Numbered from the stretch's first letter, positions 7,356-16,679 are shown. The stretch: 35,377 nucleotides of DNA from Candidatus Omnitrophota bacterium (GCA_018895075.1 JAHIOW010000005.1:1-35377); one strand, 5' to 3'. Made by a program: numbers and translations. Notes: generated by a model from the sequence alone, not told the origin.

Positions 7356-8923
7356 ACATTTACTTTATCTTTCAGCAACTTATACTCAACGCTATCAACC
7401 AGCGCCTGCCAGCTTGCCTCAATAATATTTTCCGAAACGCCAATAGTGCTCCAGGAATCCTGCTCGTCTTGAGACTGGATAAGGACGCGCACCTGTGCGG
7501 CTGTGCCTGCCTTTTCCTCTAAGACCCTGACCTTAAAATCAGAAAGATGCATCTTGGATAACGTGGGATAAAAATCACGCAGCGCTTTACGCAGGGCATT
7601 ATCTAAGGCATTTATCGGGCCATCGCCTTCGGCGGCAGTGTGTTCCTTTACGCCTTTTACCTTTAATTTAATAATTGCCTCTGAGGTAATCTTTTTATTG
7701 GAATGCCTCTCCACCACCACGCGGAAACCCTGTAATTCAAAGAAACTCTTATATCTCTTGAGCGCCTTCTTAATCAATAACTCAAAAGACGCCTCTGCTG
7801 CCTCAAAATGATAACCCCGGTGTTCCAGGTTCTGTAAAAGTTTGAGGATCTTCTTAGTCTTGGGGTCCTCTTTGTTTAAGTCTAACTGCAAATTTTTTGC
7901 CCGGATTAATATGCCGGTCTTGCCGCTCAATTCTGAAACTAAAATCCTGCTGCGGTTGCCTACTAAGGCCGGGACAATGTGTTCATAACTCCTGGGGGTC
8001 TTCATTACCGCATTGATGTGCACGCCGCCTTTATGGGCAAAGGCAGATACCCCGGTATAAGGCTGGTCGTTTCTCTGTTTCATATTGCTTATCTCGCTGA
8101 CAAAATGGGAAACATGGGTTAATTCTTTTAATCTATCATCAGGGATGCAATCGATATTTAATTTTAATTTAAGATTGGCGATAATCGGGATTAAATCTGC
8201 GTTACCGCAACGTTCGCCATAGCCATTGATTGTGCCTTGCACCATATCTGCCCCGGCTTCAACCGCAGCCAGGGAATTAGCCACAGCCAGGCCTGCGTCA
8301 TTATGGCAATGTATGCCTAGGCCGATATTTATTTGCGGACGGACCCGGCTAATTACCTCTAAAATATTAGAGGTAAGCGACCCGCCGTTTGTATCGCAGA
8401 GCACCACTGCCTTTGCCCCTGCCTCCTGGGCAGTAAACAGGCATTTTAAGGCGTATTGGCTGTTGGTTCTATACGCGTCAAAGAAATGTTCGGCATCATA
8501 GAATACGGTTAAACCGCGCGAGGCCAGAAAACTTACCGTATCCTTAATCATATTTATATTTTCATCTAAGGTGGTCCTTAAGACCTCTTCGATATGCAGG
8601 TCCCAGGTCTTTCCAAAGATAGTTATAGTCTTTGCCTGGGATTTCAAGAGAGACTTTAGATTCTGGTCCTGGCTTGCCTGAGAGTGCGGCCGGCGGGTTG
8701 AACCAAAGGCAACCAACTGGCTGTTCTTAAGATGTTTTTTACTCATCTTTAAATAGAACTCCATATCCTTGGGGTTAGAGCCGGGCCATCCTCCCTCGAT
8801 AAAATGCACTCCTAATTTATCTAATTCCTGCGCGATACGCATCTTATCCGTAACCGAGTATGAAATACCTTCTCCCTGCGCCCCGTCGCGTAAAGTCGTA
8901 TCGTATAATTTTACTCTGGACAT
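7352..8923 (-). CDS. cimA: Citramalate synthase (CimA; 2-isopropylmalate synthase family)
   Basis: CimA condenses pyruvate with acetyl-CoA to citramalate, giving a threonine-independent route to 2-oxobutyrate and isoleucine. Seen: DTTLRDGAQGEGISYS at the N-terminus (HMGL-like TIM barrel), the metal-binding HCHNDAGLA, GYGERCGNADL, and a C-terminal LeuA dimerisation domain (about 400-523) that would carry allosteric control. The form DTTLRDGAQGEG and the length of 523 fit the CimA clade rather than LeuA. An SD-like AGGGAG precedes the ATG at 8923. It sits 9 bases after lysC and overlaps valS by a GTGA. 2-isopropylmalate synthase is the alternative reading, but less likely. Confidence 0.9.
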   Translation of the reverse strand: MSRVKLYDTTLRDGAQGEGISYSVTDKMRIAQELDKLGVHFIEGGWPGSNPKDMEFYLKMSKKHLKNSQLVAFGSTRRPHSQASQDQNLKSLLKSQAKTITIFGKTWDLHIEEVLRTTLDENINMIKDTVSFLASRGLTVFYDAEHFFDAYRTNSQYALKCLFTAQEAGAKAVVLCDTNGGSLTSNILEVISRVRPQINIGLGIHCHNDAGLAVANSLAAVEAGADMVQGTINGYGERCGNADLIPIIANLKLKLNIDCIPDDRLKELTHVSHFVSEISNMKQRNDQPYTGVSAFAHKGGVHINAVMKTPRSYEHIVPALVGNRSRILVSELSGKTGILIRAKNLQLDLNKEDPKTKKILKLLQNLEHRGYHFEAAEASFELLIKKALKRYKSFFELQGFRVVVERHSNKKITSEAIIKLKVKGVKEHTAAEGDGPINALDNALRKALRDFYPTLSKMHLSDFKVRVLEEKAGTAAQVRVLIQSQDEQDSWSTIGVSENIIEASWQALVDSVEYKLLKDKVNV

Positions 8924-8932
8924 CTTTTCTCC

Positions 8933-10153
8933 CTATTTAGCTAAACCGAACCTCTTATGCAACACCCTTACCGCTTTCTCTGCGCATCTTTTTTTGATAA
9001 TACAGTAAATGCTTATATCTGAGGTAGAGATCATCTCAATATTAATCTTATTTTCTGCCAGGGCAGCGAACATAGTGGCTGCCACGCCGGGATGCGACTT
9101 CATCCCCACGCCTATTATTGAAACCCGGGATATATCCTCATCTTGCAATACATCCGAAGCCTTGATATCCTTGGCCACCCCCCTGATAAGCCTGGATACC
9201 TTCAGGGTATCTGCTTTTTTAACCGTGAAAGATATATCGGTCTGGCGCAGGTGGCTGACATTCTGGACAATCATATCTACATTAATTCCAGCGGCAGCTA
9301 ATCTTTTAAATATCTTTGCGGCAACCCCTGGCCGGTCAGGAACATTGCAAATCGTAATCTTGGTTTCATTCCTATTTAAGGTTATACCGCTCACCACTAC
9401 TTCTTCCATTCTCTTAACCTCCCTGGTAATAATTGTGCCGGTCTTATAGTTGAAACCGGAACGCACATGGATAGGTATATTAAATTTTTTTGCTACCTCT
9501 ATGGAGCGTGACTGCATCACCTGGGCGCCTGCCGAAGCCATCTCCAGCATTTCATCATAAGTAATATATTCAATTTTTCTTGCCTGAGGTTCTATACGGG
9601 GATCGGCAGTATATACTCCCTCAACATCAGTGTAAATCTCACAGGCCTCGGCATCCAATACCTTTGCCAAGGCCACAGCAGTTAAATCCGAACCGCCGCG
9701 GCCTAAGGTAGTAATATCCTGATTTAAGGTTATGCCCTGGAATCCGGCCACAATCACAATCTTACCCTGGTTTAATTCCTCTTTTATCTTATCGGTATTT
9801 ATTTTTATGATCCGCGCCCGGGTATGGCTGGTATCAGTAATAATCCCCACCTGCCCGCCGGTAAAAGATATTGCCTTAGCGCCGAATTTTTGTATCCCCA
9901 TCGCCAGAAGAGCGGCGGAGATTTGTTCCCCGGTGGATAATAACATATCCATCTCGCGTTCCGCAGGCATAGAATTAATCTTGCCTGCCAAGGCAGTTAG
10001 TTCATCCGTCGTATCCCCTAACGCCGAAACTACCACCACCAGAGAATAACCTTTCCTCTTATAACTTACTACCCTTGCTGCCGCTTTCTGTATGCGCTGG
10101 ATATCAGCCACTGAAGTCCCGCCGAATTTTTGCACAATCAAGCCTTTATGCAT
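8933..10153 (-). CDS. lysC: Aspartate kinase
   Basis: The enzyme phosphorylates aspartate, the entry to lysine, threonine and methionine synthesis. Seen: the N-terminal VQKFGGTSVAD, TTLGRGGSDLTAVALA, YTDVEGVYTADPR, and two C-terminal ACT domains (from about residue 262 onward; NVPDRPGVAAKIFKRLA and VGMKSHPGVAATMFAALA). ACT domains in this family bind lysine and/or threonine, so feedback inhibition is expected. 406 residues is the usual length of the monofunctional enzyme. The start at 10153 has AGGAG upstream and overlaps cstA by 8 bases. Its place upstream of cimA and in the same run as hom and thrC marks an amino-acid operon. Confidence 0.96.
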   Translation of the reverse strand: MHKGLIVQKFGGTSVADIQRIQKAAARVVSYKRKGYSLVVVVSALGDTTDELTALAGKINSMPAEREMDMLLSTGEQISAALLAMGIQKFGAKAISFTGGQVGIITDTSHTRARIIKINTDKIKEELNQGKIVIVAGFQGITLNQDITTLGRGGSDLTAVALAKVLDAEACEIYTDVEGVYTADPRIEPQARKIEYITYDEMLEMASAGAQVMQSRSIEVAKKFNIPIHVRSGFNYKTGTIITREVKRMEEVVVSGITLNRNETKITICNVPDRPGVAAKIFKRLAAAGINVDMIVQNVSHLRQTDISFTVKKADTLKVSRLIRGVAKDIKASDVLQDEDISRVSIIGVGMKSHPGVAATMFAALAENKINIEMISTSDISIYCIIKKRCAEKAVRVLHKRFGLAK

Positions 10154-11735
10154 GTCTTTTTCTCCTGATAAGAATAATAGGTATCACCTCGTAAAGCATC
10201 ACACCGGCTAATATTACCAAAAGTACTGATACCGTAAAAAGCATGATGTCTTTATTTATAAAATATTTGACTACTTGAAACAAAAGAGACGCTATAGTAG
10301 TTATAATCATAAAAAAGGCTGGCCAGAGAGTGAATCTGGCTGACTTTTTTTTAGCTAAAAGCCAACAGCTCAAAACCAGCAAGGCCAATGCCGCTACTAA
10401 CTGGTTTGATGCCCCAAAGGCCGGCCAGATTTTATTCCATTTGCCGCTGAATGCCAGGCTTGCGCCTAAGATTACTATAATAAAACTAGAAAAATAACGG
10501 TTCTTTACCTTAAATAATTCTTCAATTAAATAGCGGGAAATCCTGGTGGCAGTATCCAGCGTAGTAATAATAAAAGCATTGAGTATGACTATAGCCACAA
10601 CCTTGCCGGAATTGCCTAAAATGCTGGAGGTAATCAGGCCGTAACCCCTGCCGAATAACCCTATGGGTGTGGTGTTTTTTAAAATGAGCGCAAAATCCTC
10701 TTTTTTATGAAAAAGGGCTGCCACTGAGACAATGGCTATTAATGCCAAGAGCGCCTCGCAAACCATAGCGCCATAACCAATCCTTTTGATATGGCGCTCG
10801 CTGGCAATTTGTTTAGAAGTTGTGCCGCTGGCTACTAATGTATGGAATCCCGAAACCGCGCCGCAGGCAACAGTGATAAATAATGCCGGCCATAGATAAC
10901 CTTCCCCCGATGCCCAGCTGTGATAACCGGGCATATCTATTCTGGGAGGAGACAATATTAAACCCAAATAACCGCAACCTATACCAAAGAACAACAGGAA
11001 ACTAGAGAGATAATCGCGCGGTTGCAAAAGTACATTAACAGGCAGGATAGAAGCAAAATAACAATATATGAATAAGATTAAAAGCCAAATATTGAGGCTG
11101 TTATTTACAGGCAAAATATTACCCAAAAAGACCAATCCCGCCAGGCATATTAAGCCCAAGATTGTAGCTAGAATGGTATTTATCCGCAGATAATATAAGA
11201 GATAACCTACTACAATTGCCACAGGTATCAAACCCAATGAGGGTATGACAACCTTGGGCTCCTTAACAAAGGTATCCGCGCAAAGATAGGCAAATACCGC
11301 AACAACCAAAATCAGGGCCAGTAAAAGAAATAAAGAAAGGGTTATCTTTGCCCTCCTGGATATTACATGCTGGGCAATATCTGCGATAGTGGAACCGCCC
11401 TCCCTGACCGAAGTTACCAGGGAGCCGAAATCATGCACCCCGCCGATAAAAATCGTCCCCAACACTACCCACAGCAACGCCGGAATCCACCCCCAAAGCA
11501 TTACTGCTATAACCGGCCCGACAATAGGCCCGGCTCCGGCAATGGAAGAAAAATGGTGCCCGAACAGAACCAGCCAATTTTTGGCAGGGATATAATCCAA
11601 GCTATCGTATTTAGAGAATGCCGGAGTTGGCCTCGCGGGGTCAATTGACCACAGGGATTCTAACTTCCGGGCATAGAACCTATACCCTAAGAACAATAAT
11701 ATCACGCCGATAAAAACAATAATTAAAGCATTCAT
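10146..11735 (-). CDS. cstA: CstA-family carbon starvation / peptide or pyruvate transporter
   Basis: This is an inner-membrane protein with about 14 hydrophobic segments. The family signature is clear: GHHFSSIAGAGPIVGPVIA near residue 60, then IFIGGVHDFGSLVTSVREGG. CstA homologues have been linked to peptide and pyruvate uptake; the substrate here cannot be read from sequence. At 529 residues it is shorter than the E. coli form of about 700, as in many other bacterial lineages. The start has AAAGGATGA upstream. A palindromic element pair fills the 66-bp gap to apgM. It overlaps lysC by 8 bases, which ties a transporter into the amino-acid operon. Confidence 0.92.
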   Translation of the reverse strand: MNALIIVFIGVILLFLGYRFYARKLESLWSIDPARPTPAFSKYDSLDYIPAKNWLVLFGHHFSSIAGAGPIVGPVIAVMLWGWIPALLWVVLGTIFIGGVHDFGSLVTSVREGGSTIADIAQHVISRRAKITLSLFLLLALILVVAVFAYLCADTFVKEPKVVIPSLGLIPVAIVVGYLLYYLRINTILATILGLICLAGLVFLGNILPVNNSLNIWLLILFIYCYFASILPVNVLLQPRDYLSSFLLFFGIGCGYLGLILSPPRIDMPGYHSWASGEGYLWPALFITVACGAVSGFHTLVASGTTSKQIASERHIKRIGYGAMVCEALLALIAIVSVAALFHKKEDFALILKNTTPIGLFGRGYGLITSSILGNSGKVVAIVILNAFIITTLDTATRISRYLIEELFKVKNRYFSSFIIVILGASLAFSGKWNKIWPAFGASNQLVAALALLVLSCWLLAKKKSARFTLWPAFFMIITTIASLLFQVVKYFINKDIMLFTVSVLLVILAGVMLYEVIPIILIRRKRHA

Positions 11736-11751
11736 CCTTTAGAAATCTTAC

Positions 11752-11826
11752 AGGGACACCCTTTCTGCTAATCGCAAGGGTGTCCCCAGGTGGGGACACC
11801 CTTAGCTTTGACTGGAAGGGTGTCCC
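11752..11826. repeat. Tandem pair of GGGACACCC palindromic elements, apgM-cstA junction
   Basis: The first unit (11752-11787) is almost identical to the uvrB copy, differing mainly in CGCAAGGG versus CGGGAGGG. The second unit (about 11792-11826) has the same outer arms but a different loop, TTAGCTTTGACTGGA. The second unit encodes the last residues and the stop codon of apgM. Confidence 0.85.
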
Positions 11827-13028
11827 TGAGGTTGTTTAATAAAATAATCCAGCAATTCGTGGCCTTTCTCAAAATAAAGGTCGGACTTTTTTGCCTCCTT
11901 TTCACTGTAATTCAAAAATCCTTTTCCTGCAATATCTTTACCTAATATACCAAAGCAGACTGCATCTTGGGCATGGGTCCTCAGCGAAAGAGGCGTGGCA
12001 TGATCAGGCAAGGCTAAGATGCGGAAATCTTTGCGCCGGTTCTTAAATGCCTTTAATATTGTGCCTACGACCAGCTGGTCAAATCTTTCAATGGCCAGAA
12101 TCTTTTGCCTTAAATCGCCGTTATGGCTTGCCTCATCCGGAGCTTCTACATGCACCAGAACAAAATCTTTTTCGGCAAGCGATTCCAAGGCTGCCTTGGC
12201 CTTACCCTTGTAATCCGTATCATAATATCCGGTTGCCCCGGGCACATTTATTACATCCAAGCCTAAGATTTTACCCAATCCTTTTATCAAATCCACTGCG
12301 GATATGATACTGCCGCTTAGGCCGTATTTATCAAAAAACTTTGGCATGCTGGGTTTTCTCCCCTGGCCCCAGAGCCAAATCATATTAGCAGGATTTTCTT
12401 TCAAATCAATCCTAACCAGGTTTATCTCCTGATTTTCTAAAATCTGGCGCGAATCTAACATTAATTTTATAACCATCTGGGCATTCTTGCCCTGGGGTAG
12501 ATTCTTATCAATACCCTGGCCCATGATATCATGGGGTGGTTTACACCCTAAGTCCTGAAGGCCCTCTTCTGCCCCATCCTTGACTAACATTAAATTCCTG
12601 TAACTTACCCCGGAATAAAATTTAAATCTATCGTTGCCTAAATTCCGGTCAATGAATTTCATCAATTCCGCTGCCTCTTTAGAGCCGATATGGCCTGCGC
12701 TATAATCCAGGAGTTTATCGCCTGAAACCGTAACCAGGTTACAACGGAAGGCGACATCATTATCTCCCAGGTCTACTCCTAAATTCGCTGCCTCTAAAGG
12801 GCCCCTGCCGGTGTAATACATCAAAGGATCGTAACCTAAGATTGAAATATTGGCTACATCAGAAGCAGGCGGCATCCTTTGCGGGATAGTTTTTACCTGT
12901 CCCATGATGCCGTGCTGAGCAATAAAATCCATATTCGGGGTACGCGCAACCTCTAAAGGCGAACGCCCGCCTAATTCCTTTATCGGATAATCAGCCATAC
13001 CATCAGCAACTAAAACTATGTATTTCAT
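11802..13028 (-). CDS. ApgM-family phosphoglycerate mutase-like protein, probable homoserine kinase
   Basis: This is an alkaline-phosphatase superfamily protein of the archaeal-type cofactor-independent phosphoglycerate mutase group. Seen: metal-binding VLVADGMADYP (D9), PPASDVANISILGYDP around residues 53-68, HVEAPDEASHNGD, and LPDHATPLSLRTH. Members of a bacterial subgroup have been proposed as a non-orthologous homoserine kinase because they sit with hom and thrC. Here the order hom, thrC, coaB, this gene, cstA, lysC fits that, and no GHMP-type ThrB is in the window. Phosphoglycerate mutase remains the alternative. The tail QPQGHPSSQS is read from a palindromic element. It overlaps coaB by ATGA. 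408 residues is normal. Confidence 0.88.
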   Translation of the reverse strand: MKYIVLVADGMADYPIKELGGRSPLEVARTPNMDFIAQHGIMGQVKTIPQRMPPASDVANISILGYDPLMYYTGRGPLEAANLGVDLGDNDVAFRCNLVTVSGDKLLDYSAGHIGSKEAAELMKFIDRNLGNDRFKFYSGVSYRNLMLVKDGAEEGLQDLGCKPPHDIMGQGIDKNLPQGKNAQMVIKLMLDSRQILENQEINLVRIDLKENPANMIWLWGQGRKPSMPKFFDKYGLSGSIISAVDLIKGLGKILGLDVINVPGATGYYDTDYKGKAKAALESLAEKDFVLVHVEAPDEASHNGDLRQKILAIERFDQLVVGTILKAFKNRRKDFRILALPDHATPLSLRTHAQDAVCFGILGKDIAGKGFLNYSEKEAKKSDLYFEKGHELLDYFIKQPQGHPSSQS

Positions 13029-13732
13029 AATTTTATTAGGGACTGTCCCCGAAGGGGACTGTCCCTAAATTTTCTCCCGCAGGGGACTATTCCTAAACTT
13101 ATTATCAATTTTTTTGCTAATTCTTTTTTACTTCTTACGCTAACGGCATTACCTAGCCTGTCAATAATAAAGGCGCGGTAAGGATTAATTCTATTCGCCA
13201 CCATAACATCAGCCCTTGCTTTCTGTTGCGCTGATTTCGCCTTCTGAACCAAAGCAGCATCTGAAACTCCCGGCTCTAATTTAAACATTACCAGCTTTGC
13301 TCCAGGGGCAAGACGCCGGATATCCTGAATAATTTTTGGCAAAAGTTTCAGTCTCAAAACGTAATTTTTGCACGATTTAATCTTTCCTTTCACCAAAGAT
13401 GCCGGCTTAAAATCTGCCACTGCTGCTGAATGTATTATGGCATCGTATCTACTGCAACGCAGTTCCTTAGTAAGTTTTTCTTTTAACTCATTAAAAAATC
13501 TAAAGCGGCGTATCCTGATAGATTTATCCAAGCCATTAGCGCTTACAGGGCCTAAGAATAAAGTTACCCTGGCGCCGAGTTTTTTTGCCACTGTGGCCAA
13601 TAAGATACCGGTCTGGCCGCTGGCAATATTACTTATAACCCTTACCTTATCTATAGGGACCCACGTTGGCCCGGCAGTAATCAAGATTCGTTTATTTTTT
13701 AAACCTTGCGCCTTGCGCCTTGCGCTATGCAT
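13025..13732 (-). CDS. coaB: Stand-alone phosphopantothenate-cysteine ligase domain (CoaB)
   Basis: CoaB joins 4'-phosphopantothenate and cysteine in CoA synthesis. Seen: ILITAGPTWVPIDKVRVISN at the N-terminus (the nucleotide-binding start of CoaB), HSAAVADFKPAS in the middle, then a KLLPKII-like strand and VANRINP. The usual N-terminal CoaC decarboxylase domain is absent, so CoaC must be encoded elsewhere. I chose the ATG at 13732; the ORF-track start at 13747 would be TTG and overlap thrC. Residues 2-10 (HSARRKAQG) come from a 7-bp triple repeat, and the last 17 or so (VPCGRKFRDSPLRGQS) from palindromic repeats. Both ends of the protein have therefore been remodelled. Confidence 0.9.
   Translation of the reverse strand: MHSARRKAQGLKNKRILITAGPTWVPIDKVRVISNIASGQTGILLATVAKKLGARVTLFLGPVSANGLDKSIRIRRFRFFNELKEKLTKELRCSRYDAIIHSAAVADFKPASLVKGKIKSCKNYVLRLKLLPKIIQDIRRLAPGAKLVMFKLEPGVSDAALVQKAKSAQQKARADVMVANRINPYRAFIIDRLGNAVSVRSKKELAKKLIISLGIVPCGRKFRDSPLRGQSLIKL
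13036..13096. repeat. GGGACTGTCCC palindromic element at the coaB 3' end
   Basis: TTAGGGACTGTCCCC and GGGGACTGTCCCTAA form a compact inverted pair at 13036-13068. A degenerate third arm, AGGGGACTATTCCTAA, follows at 13081-13096. It belongs to the same family as the three copies in valS. It codes for the C-terminus of CoaB and ends 8 bases from the apgM start codon. Confidence 0.8.
13704..13724. repeat. 7-bp triple tandem repeat at the coaB 5' end
   Basis: CCTTGCG is repeated three times exactly. It encodes the RRKAQG region at the N-terminus of CoaB and sits between thrC and the first conserved CoaB block. Confidence 0.75.
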
Positions 13733-13736
13733 TATT

Positions 13737-14816
13737 TCAATACCCAATCTCTTTCAACACTGCTTTCATATTCGCTTTCACTACCTTTGGCGGCTTTATA
13801 GTCTTTATCGCTCTATCCGGGTCTTTTAGGCCATGGCCGGTCAATATACAGACGATACGAATGGGTTGTTTAATGTTTGATGTTTGATGTTTAATAAAGT
13901 AATTATTCTTGGCGAGTTTTAATAATCCGGCCACAGAAGCCGCAGATGCCGGCTCAACAAAAATACCTTCTTTGGCTGCTAATAATTTATAGGCCTGGAG
14001 TATTTCTGCGTCGGATACCATGTCAATAAGGCCGCCGGATTCATCGCGCGCTTGCTCTGCCCTCTTCCAACTGGCAGGATTACCAATGCAGATAGCAGAA
14101 GCGATGGTCTTGGGATTTTTTACAGGATGACCCCTAACAATAGGGGCTGCGCCTTCTGCCTGAAATCCCAGCATCTTGGGTAACTTGGTTATTTTACCCT
14201 TGGCGTTATATTCTTTATACCCCTTCCAGTAGGCAGTGATATTTCCTGCATTACCCACCGGCATAACCTGAAAATCAGGCGCAGTGCCCAGGCAATCGCA
14301 GATTTCAAAACTGGCGGTCTTCTGTCCTTCAATCCGGTAAGGATTCAAAGAATTTACCAATGTTACAGGATATTTTTGTGTAATCTCTCTGACTAAATCT
14401 AAGGCAGCGTCAAAATTACCATCCACAGCTAAAATTAACGCTCCGTGCGCCAATGCCTGGCTTAACTTCCCTAGAGCAATTGCACCTTTAGGTATAAGAA
14501 CTATGCATTTCAGATTGCTCTTGGCCGCATATGCTGCTGCTGAGGCAGAGGTGTTTCCGGTAGAAGCGCAAATAACTGCTGTAGCTTTATCCTCACAGGC
14601 TTTAGAAATAGCCACGGTCATACCTCTGTCCTTAAAAGAACCGGTGGGATTTAGGCCTTCGTATTTTAAATAGACCTGGAAATCCCCGCCCATCAGTTTA
14701 CTCAGATGTGCGGCATTTATCAAAGGAGTATTGCCTTCTTTTAAGGTAACTATGGGTGTATTTTCAGTTACCGGCAAATATTCTCTATATCTCTCGATCA
14801 CTCCGTTATAGCTCAC
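13737..14816 (-). CDS. thrC: Threonine synthase
   Basis: This PLP enzyme converts O-phosphohomoserine to threonine. Seen: EGNTPLI, the PLP lysine in GSFKDRG (K62), [35 protein letters not shown] as the phosphate-binding glycine-rich loop, and [12 protein letters not shown]. 359 residues is typical of the short bacterial form. Near residues 308-317 a foreign [10 protein letters not shown] segment is read from a 7-bp tandem repeat (13867-13894), just before the conserved [14 protein letters not shown]. The start is GTG at 14816 in a GTGA overlap with hom. With hom before it and the ApgM-like protein after it, it completes aspartate-to-threonine synthesis. Confidence 0.96.
   Translation of the reverse strand: MSYNGVIERYREYLPVTENTPIVTLKEGNTPLINAAHLSKLMGGDFQVYLKYEGLNPTGSFKDRGMTVAISKACEDKATAVICASTGNTSASAAAYAAKSNLKCIVLIPKGAIALGKLSQALAHGALILAVDGNFDAALDLVREITQKYPVTLVNSLNPYRIEGQKTASFEICDCLGTAPDFQVMPVGNAGNITAYWKGYKEYNAKGKITKLPKMLGFQAEGAAPIVRGHPVKNPKTIASAICIGNPASWKRAEQARDESGGLIDMVSDAEILQAYKLLAAKEGIFVEPASAASVAGLLKLAKNNYFIKHQTSNIKQPIRIVCILTGHGLKDPDRAIKTIKPPKVVKANMKAVLKEIGY
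13867..13894. repeat. 7-bp tandem repeat inside thrC
   Basis: Four 7-bp units TGTTTAA, TGTTTGA, TGTTTGA and TGTTTAA lie in a row and are translated within [11 protein letters not shown]. The total of 28 bp is not a multiple of three, yet the frame is preserved. Confidence 0.8.
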
Positions 14817-16108
14817 ACTTCCTCCATCCTAATCGCTACTGATTTTTGCTTTATCGCGGCTAAACGGTCTATGGCCTCCAGCGCCTGCCGCAGATTCTTT
14901 TCTTTCGCTTCATGGATAATCATCACTATAGGCACAACGTGCGCCTTGCTCCTTTCCTTCTGCGTAACCGAGGCAATACTTATCCCTGATTGCGCCAAGA
15001 TACCCGAAATCTTGGCTAATACGCCGGGCTTATCTACCGCCATAAAACGGATGTAGTAGCGGCTCTCAATATCATCTATCCTGCGTAACCTTTTTATAGA
15101 CTCATCTACCCTGATATTTAAAGTCGGCCTGAACAACCCTGCCCTGATATCCTGGGTTAAATCTACTAAATCTGATACTACCGCCGAGGCAGCAGAGAGT
15201 TGTCCCGCGCCTGGGCCATAAAACAAAAGGTTACCGGCTAAATCAGAAGACACATATATGGCATTGAATATCCCTGTAACTGAAGAGAGCAGATGACCCC
15301 TGGGTATAAGCGTAGGGTGGACCCTGACCTCTAATTCCTCTTTTTCTTTTTTGGCGATAGTGAGTAATTTTATCTCAAAACCCAGTTCTTTAGCATAATT
15401 AATATCGGCTAAAGAAATCTGCGAAATGCCCTCGATAAAGATATCGCTAAAGTTTACTAACCTGCCAAAACAAAGATATACCAACAATATTAATTTATGC
15501 GCGGAATCTATCCCCTCAATATCTAAACTGGGGTCTTTCTCGGCAAAACCTTTTAACTGTGCCTGGGCAAGGGCTGCCTTAAATGTAAAATTATTATTTG
15601 ACATCTGGGAGAGTATAAAATTAGAAGTCCCGTTTACAATACCGAGGATATTATAAAACTTATTAGCCACCAGCCCTTCGCGCAGAGATTTTATGATCGG
15701 GATACCCGCCCCTACCGCTGCCTCGAAGTATATGTTCTTTTGCCTGTCCTGGGCCAAGGCAAATAATTCTTTACCGTTCTGGGCCAAGAGGGCCTTATTG
15801 GCCGTAACAATATTCTTTCCTTTTTTTAAGGCCTCAATTATGTACTCCTTTGCCGGGTGTATGCCGCCGATTAACTCTACGACAATATCTATCTGGGGAT
15901 CATTGAGAATCTTTTTGGAGTCCCGGGTAAGCAGGCTCCTGTCCACATCAACATCTCTTTTGGAGGTAATATCCTTATCGTAGATTTTCTGGATATTTAT
16001 CTCCAGGCCTATCTTTTCCCTTAAAAAGGTCTTTCTCTGGCGTAAGATCTTGACCACCCCGGAGCCGACATTGCCGAAACCAACTAAACCCACGTTAATT
16101 TTTTTCAT
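14813..16108 (-). CDS. hom: Homoserine dehydrogenase with C-terminal ACT domain
   Basis: The enzyme reduces aspartate semialdehyde to homoserine with NAD(P)H. Seen: the Rossmann start [26 protein letters not shown], the catalytic region [12 protein letters not shown] followed by [20 protein letters not shown], and a C-terminal ACT domain (from about residue 348; [19 protein letters not shown]), which should mediate threonine feedback. 431 residues is the standard monofunctional length. The ATG directly follows the stop of the PilZ gene (TAGATG), so translation is probably coupled. It overlaps thrC by GTGA. Aspartate semialdehyde dehydrogenase is not in the window. Confidence 0.97.
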   Translation of the reverse strand: MKKINVGLVGFGNVGSGVVKILRQRKTFLREKIGLEINIQKIYDKDITSKRDVDVDRSLLTRDSKKILNDPQIDIVVELIGGIHPAKEYIIEALKKGKNIVTANKALLAQNGKELFALAQDRQKNIYFEAAVGAGIPIIKSLREGLVANKFYNILGIVNGTSNFILSQMSNNNFTFKAALAQAQLKGFAEKDPSLDIEGIDSAHKLILLVYLCFGRLVNFSDIFIEGISQISLADINYAKELGFEIKLLTIAKKEKEELEVRVHPTLIPRGHLLSSVTGIFNAIYVSSDLAGNLLFYGPGAGQLSAASAVVSDLVDLTQDIRAGLFRPTLNIRVDESIKRLRRIDDIESRYYIRFMAVDKPGVLAKISGILAQSGISIASVTQKERSKAHVVPIVMIIHEAKEKNLRQALEAIDRLAAIKQKSVAIRMEEV

Positions 16109-16465
16109 CTATTTGCCTTTCTTCAAATAATATTCTACAGTCTGCGTGATTATTGCCCTGTGCCTTTGGTCCACAGCTAAAAATTCAAGCCTGGTATCAT
16201 AGATTAAATCCTTGGTAACTTCGCACGACTCTATTACTTTAGCCACAAGCATAATAGGGGTAGGGTCAAAGGGCAATCTTATCTCCAGGACAATATTTGT
16301 TCCTGCCTTAAATGGAGTGTTCGTAGTCAGGAGCATCCCGCCCAGGCTTAAATTCTTGGTCTGGGTTGTATCTACCTTATCCTTTTCTTCCGCTATCCGA
16401 TAAGAGACAATAAAACGACCATCAATGCGGGGGTATTTTCTTTTTTCCGGTCCGTTATATGCCAC
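16109..16465 (-). CDS. PilZ domain protein (candidate c-di-GMP receptor), 118 aa
   Basis: A single PilZ domain covers almost the whole protein. The two c-di-GMP binding signatures are visible: the RxxxR box as RKYPRID at residues 9-15, and the D/NxSxxG box as NLSLGGM at about residue 43. The start is GTG at 16465, supported by AAAGGAGGT 8-9 bases upstream, one of the best ribosome sites in the window. It lies between tRNA-Pro and hom and has no output domain, so it must act on a partner. A second PilZ protein is encoded at 17683-18096. Confidence 0.88.
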   Translation of the reverse strand: MAYNGPEKRKYPRIDGRFIVSYRIAEEKDKVDTTQTKNLSLGGMLLTTNTPFKAGTNIVLEIRLPFDPTPIMLVAKVIESCEVTKDLIYDTRLEFLAVDQRHRAIITQTVEYYLKKGK

Positions 16466-16517
16466 TTCTCAACCTCCTTTACTTATCTATCGCTCGCCCC
16501 GAACGTCTCTAGCGAAA

Positions 16518-16595
16518 TGGTCGGGGAGGTGGGACTCGAACCCACGACCTTTTGAACCCCATTCAAACGCGCTAGCCAAACTGCGCTACTCCCCG
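16518..16595 (-). tRNA. tRNA-Pro (GGG anticodon)
   Basis: The acceptor CGGGGAG pairs with CTCCCCG and CCA is encoded. The D arm is GCGC...GCGC, the anticodon arm TTTGA-ATGGGGT-TCAAA, and the T arm GTGGG-TTCGAGT-CCCAC. The anticodon GGG reads CCC/CCU proline codons. C1-G72 and A73 fit bacterial tRNA-Pro. It lies between gpsA and a PilZ gene, in the same direction. The gap of 84 bases to gpsA contains only an imperfect GGTACC-ended inverted repeat (about 16630-16669). Confidence 0.97.
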
Positions 16596-16679
16596 ATTTG
16601 CCCTTATTCTTTGAATGTCAGCAAATCGGTACCGAGCCTTACTTATTTACAATCAAAAGGCGAGGTACCTAATTATTGC

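Noticed and set aside
8933-11801. Lysine riboswitch upstream of lysC
   Set aside because: lysC overlaps cstA by 8 bases and leaves no leader; no such structure is seen before cstA.
16630-16669. Terminator or riboswitch between gpsA and tRNA-Pro
   Set aside because: The GGTACC-ended inverted repeat has a three-base mismatch and no T-run, so support is too weak.
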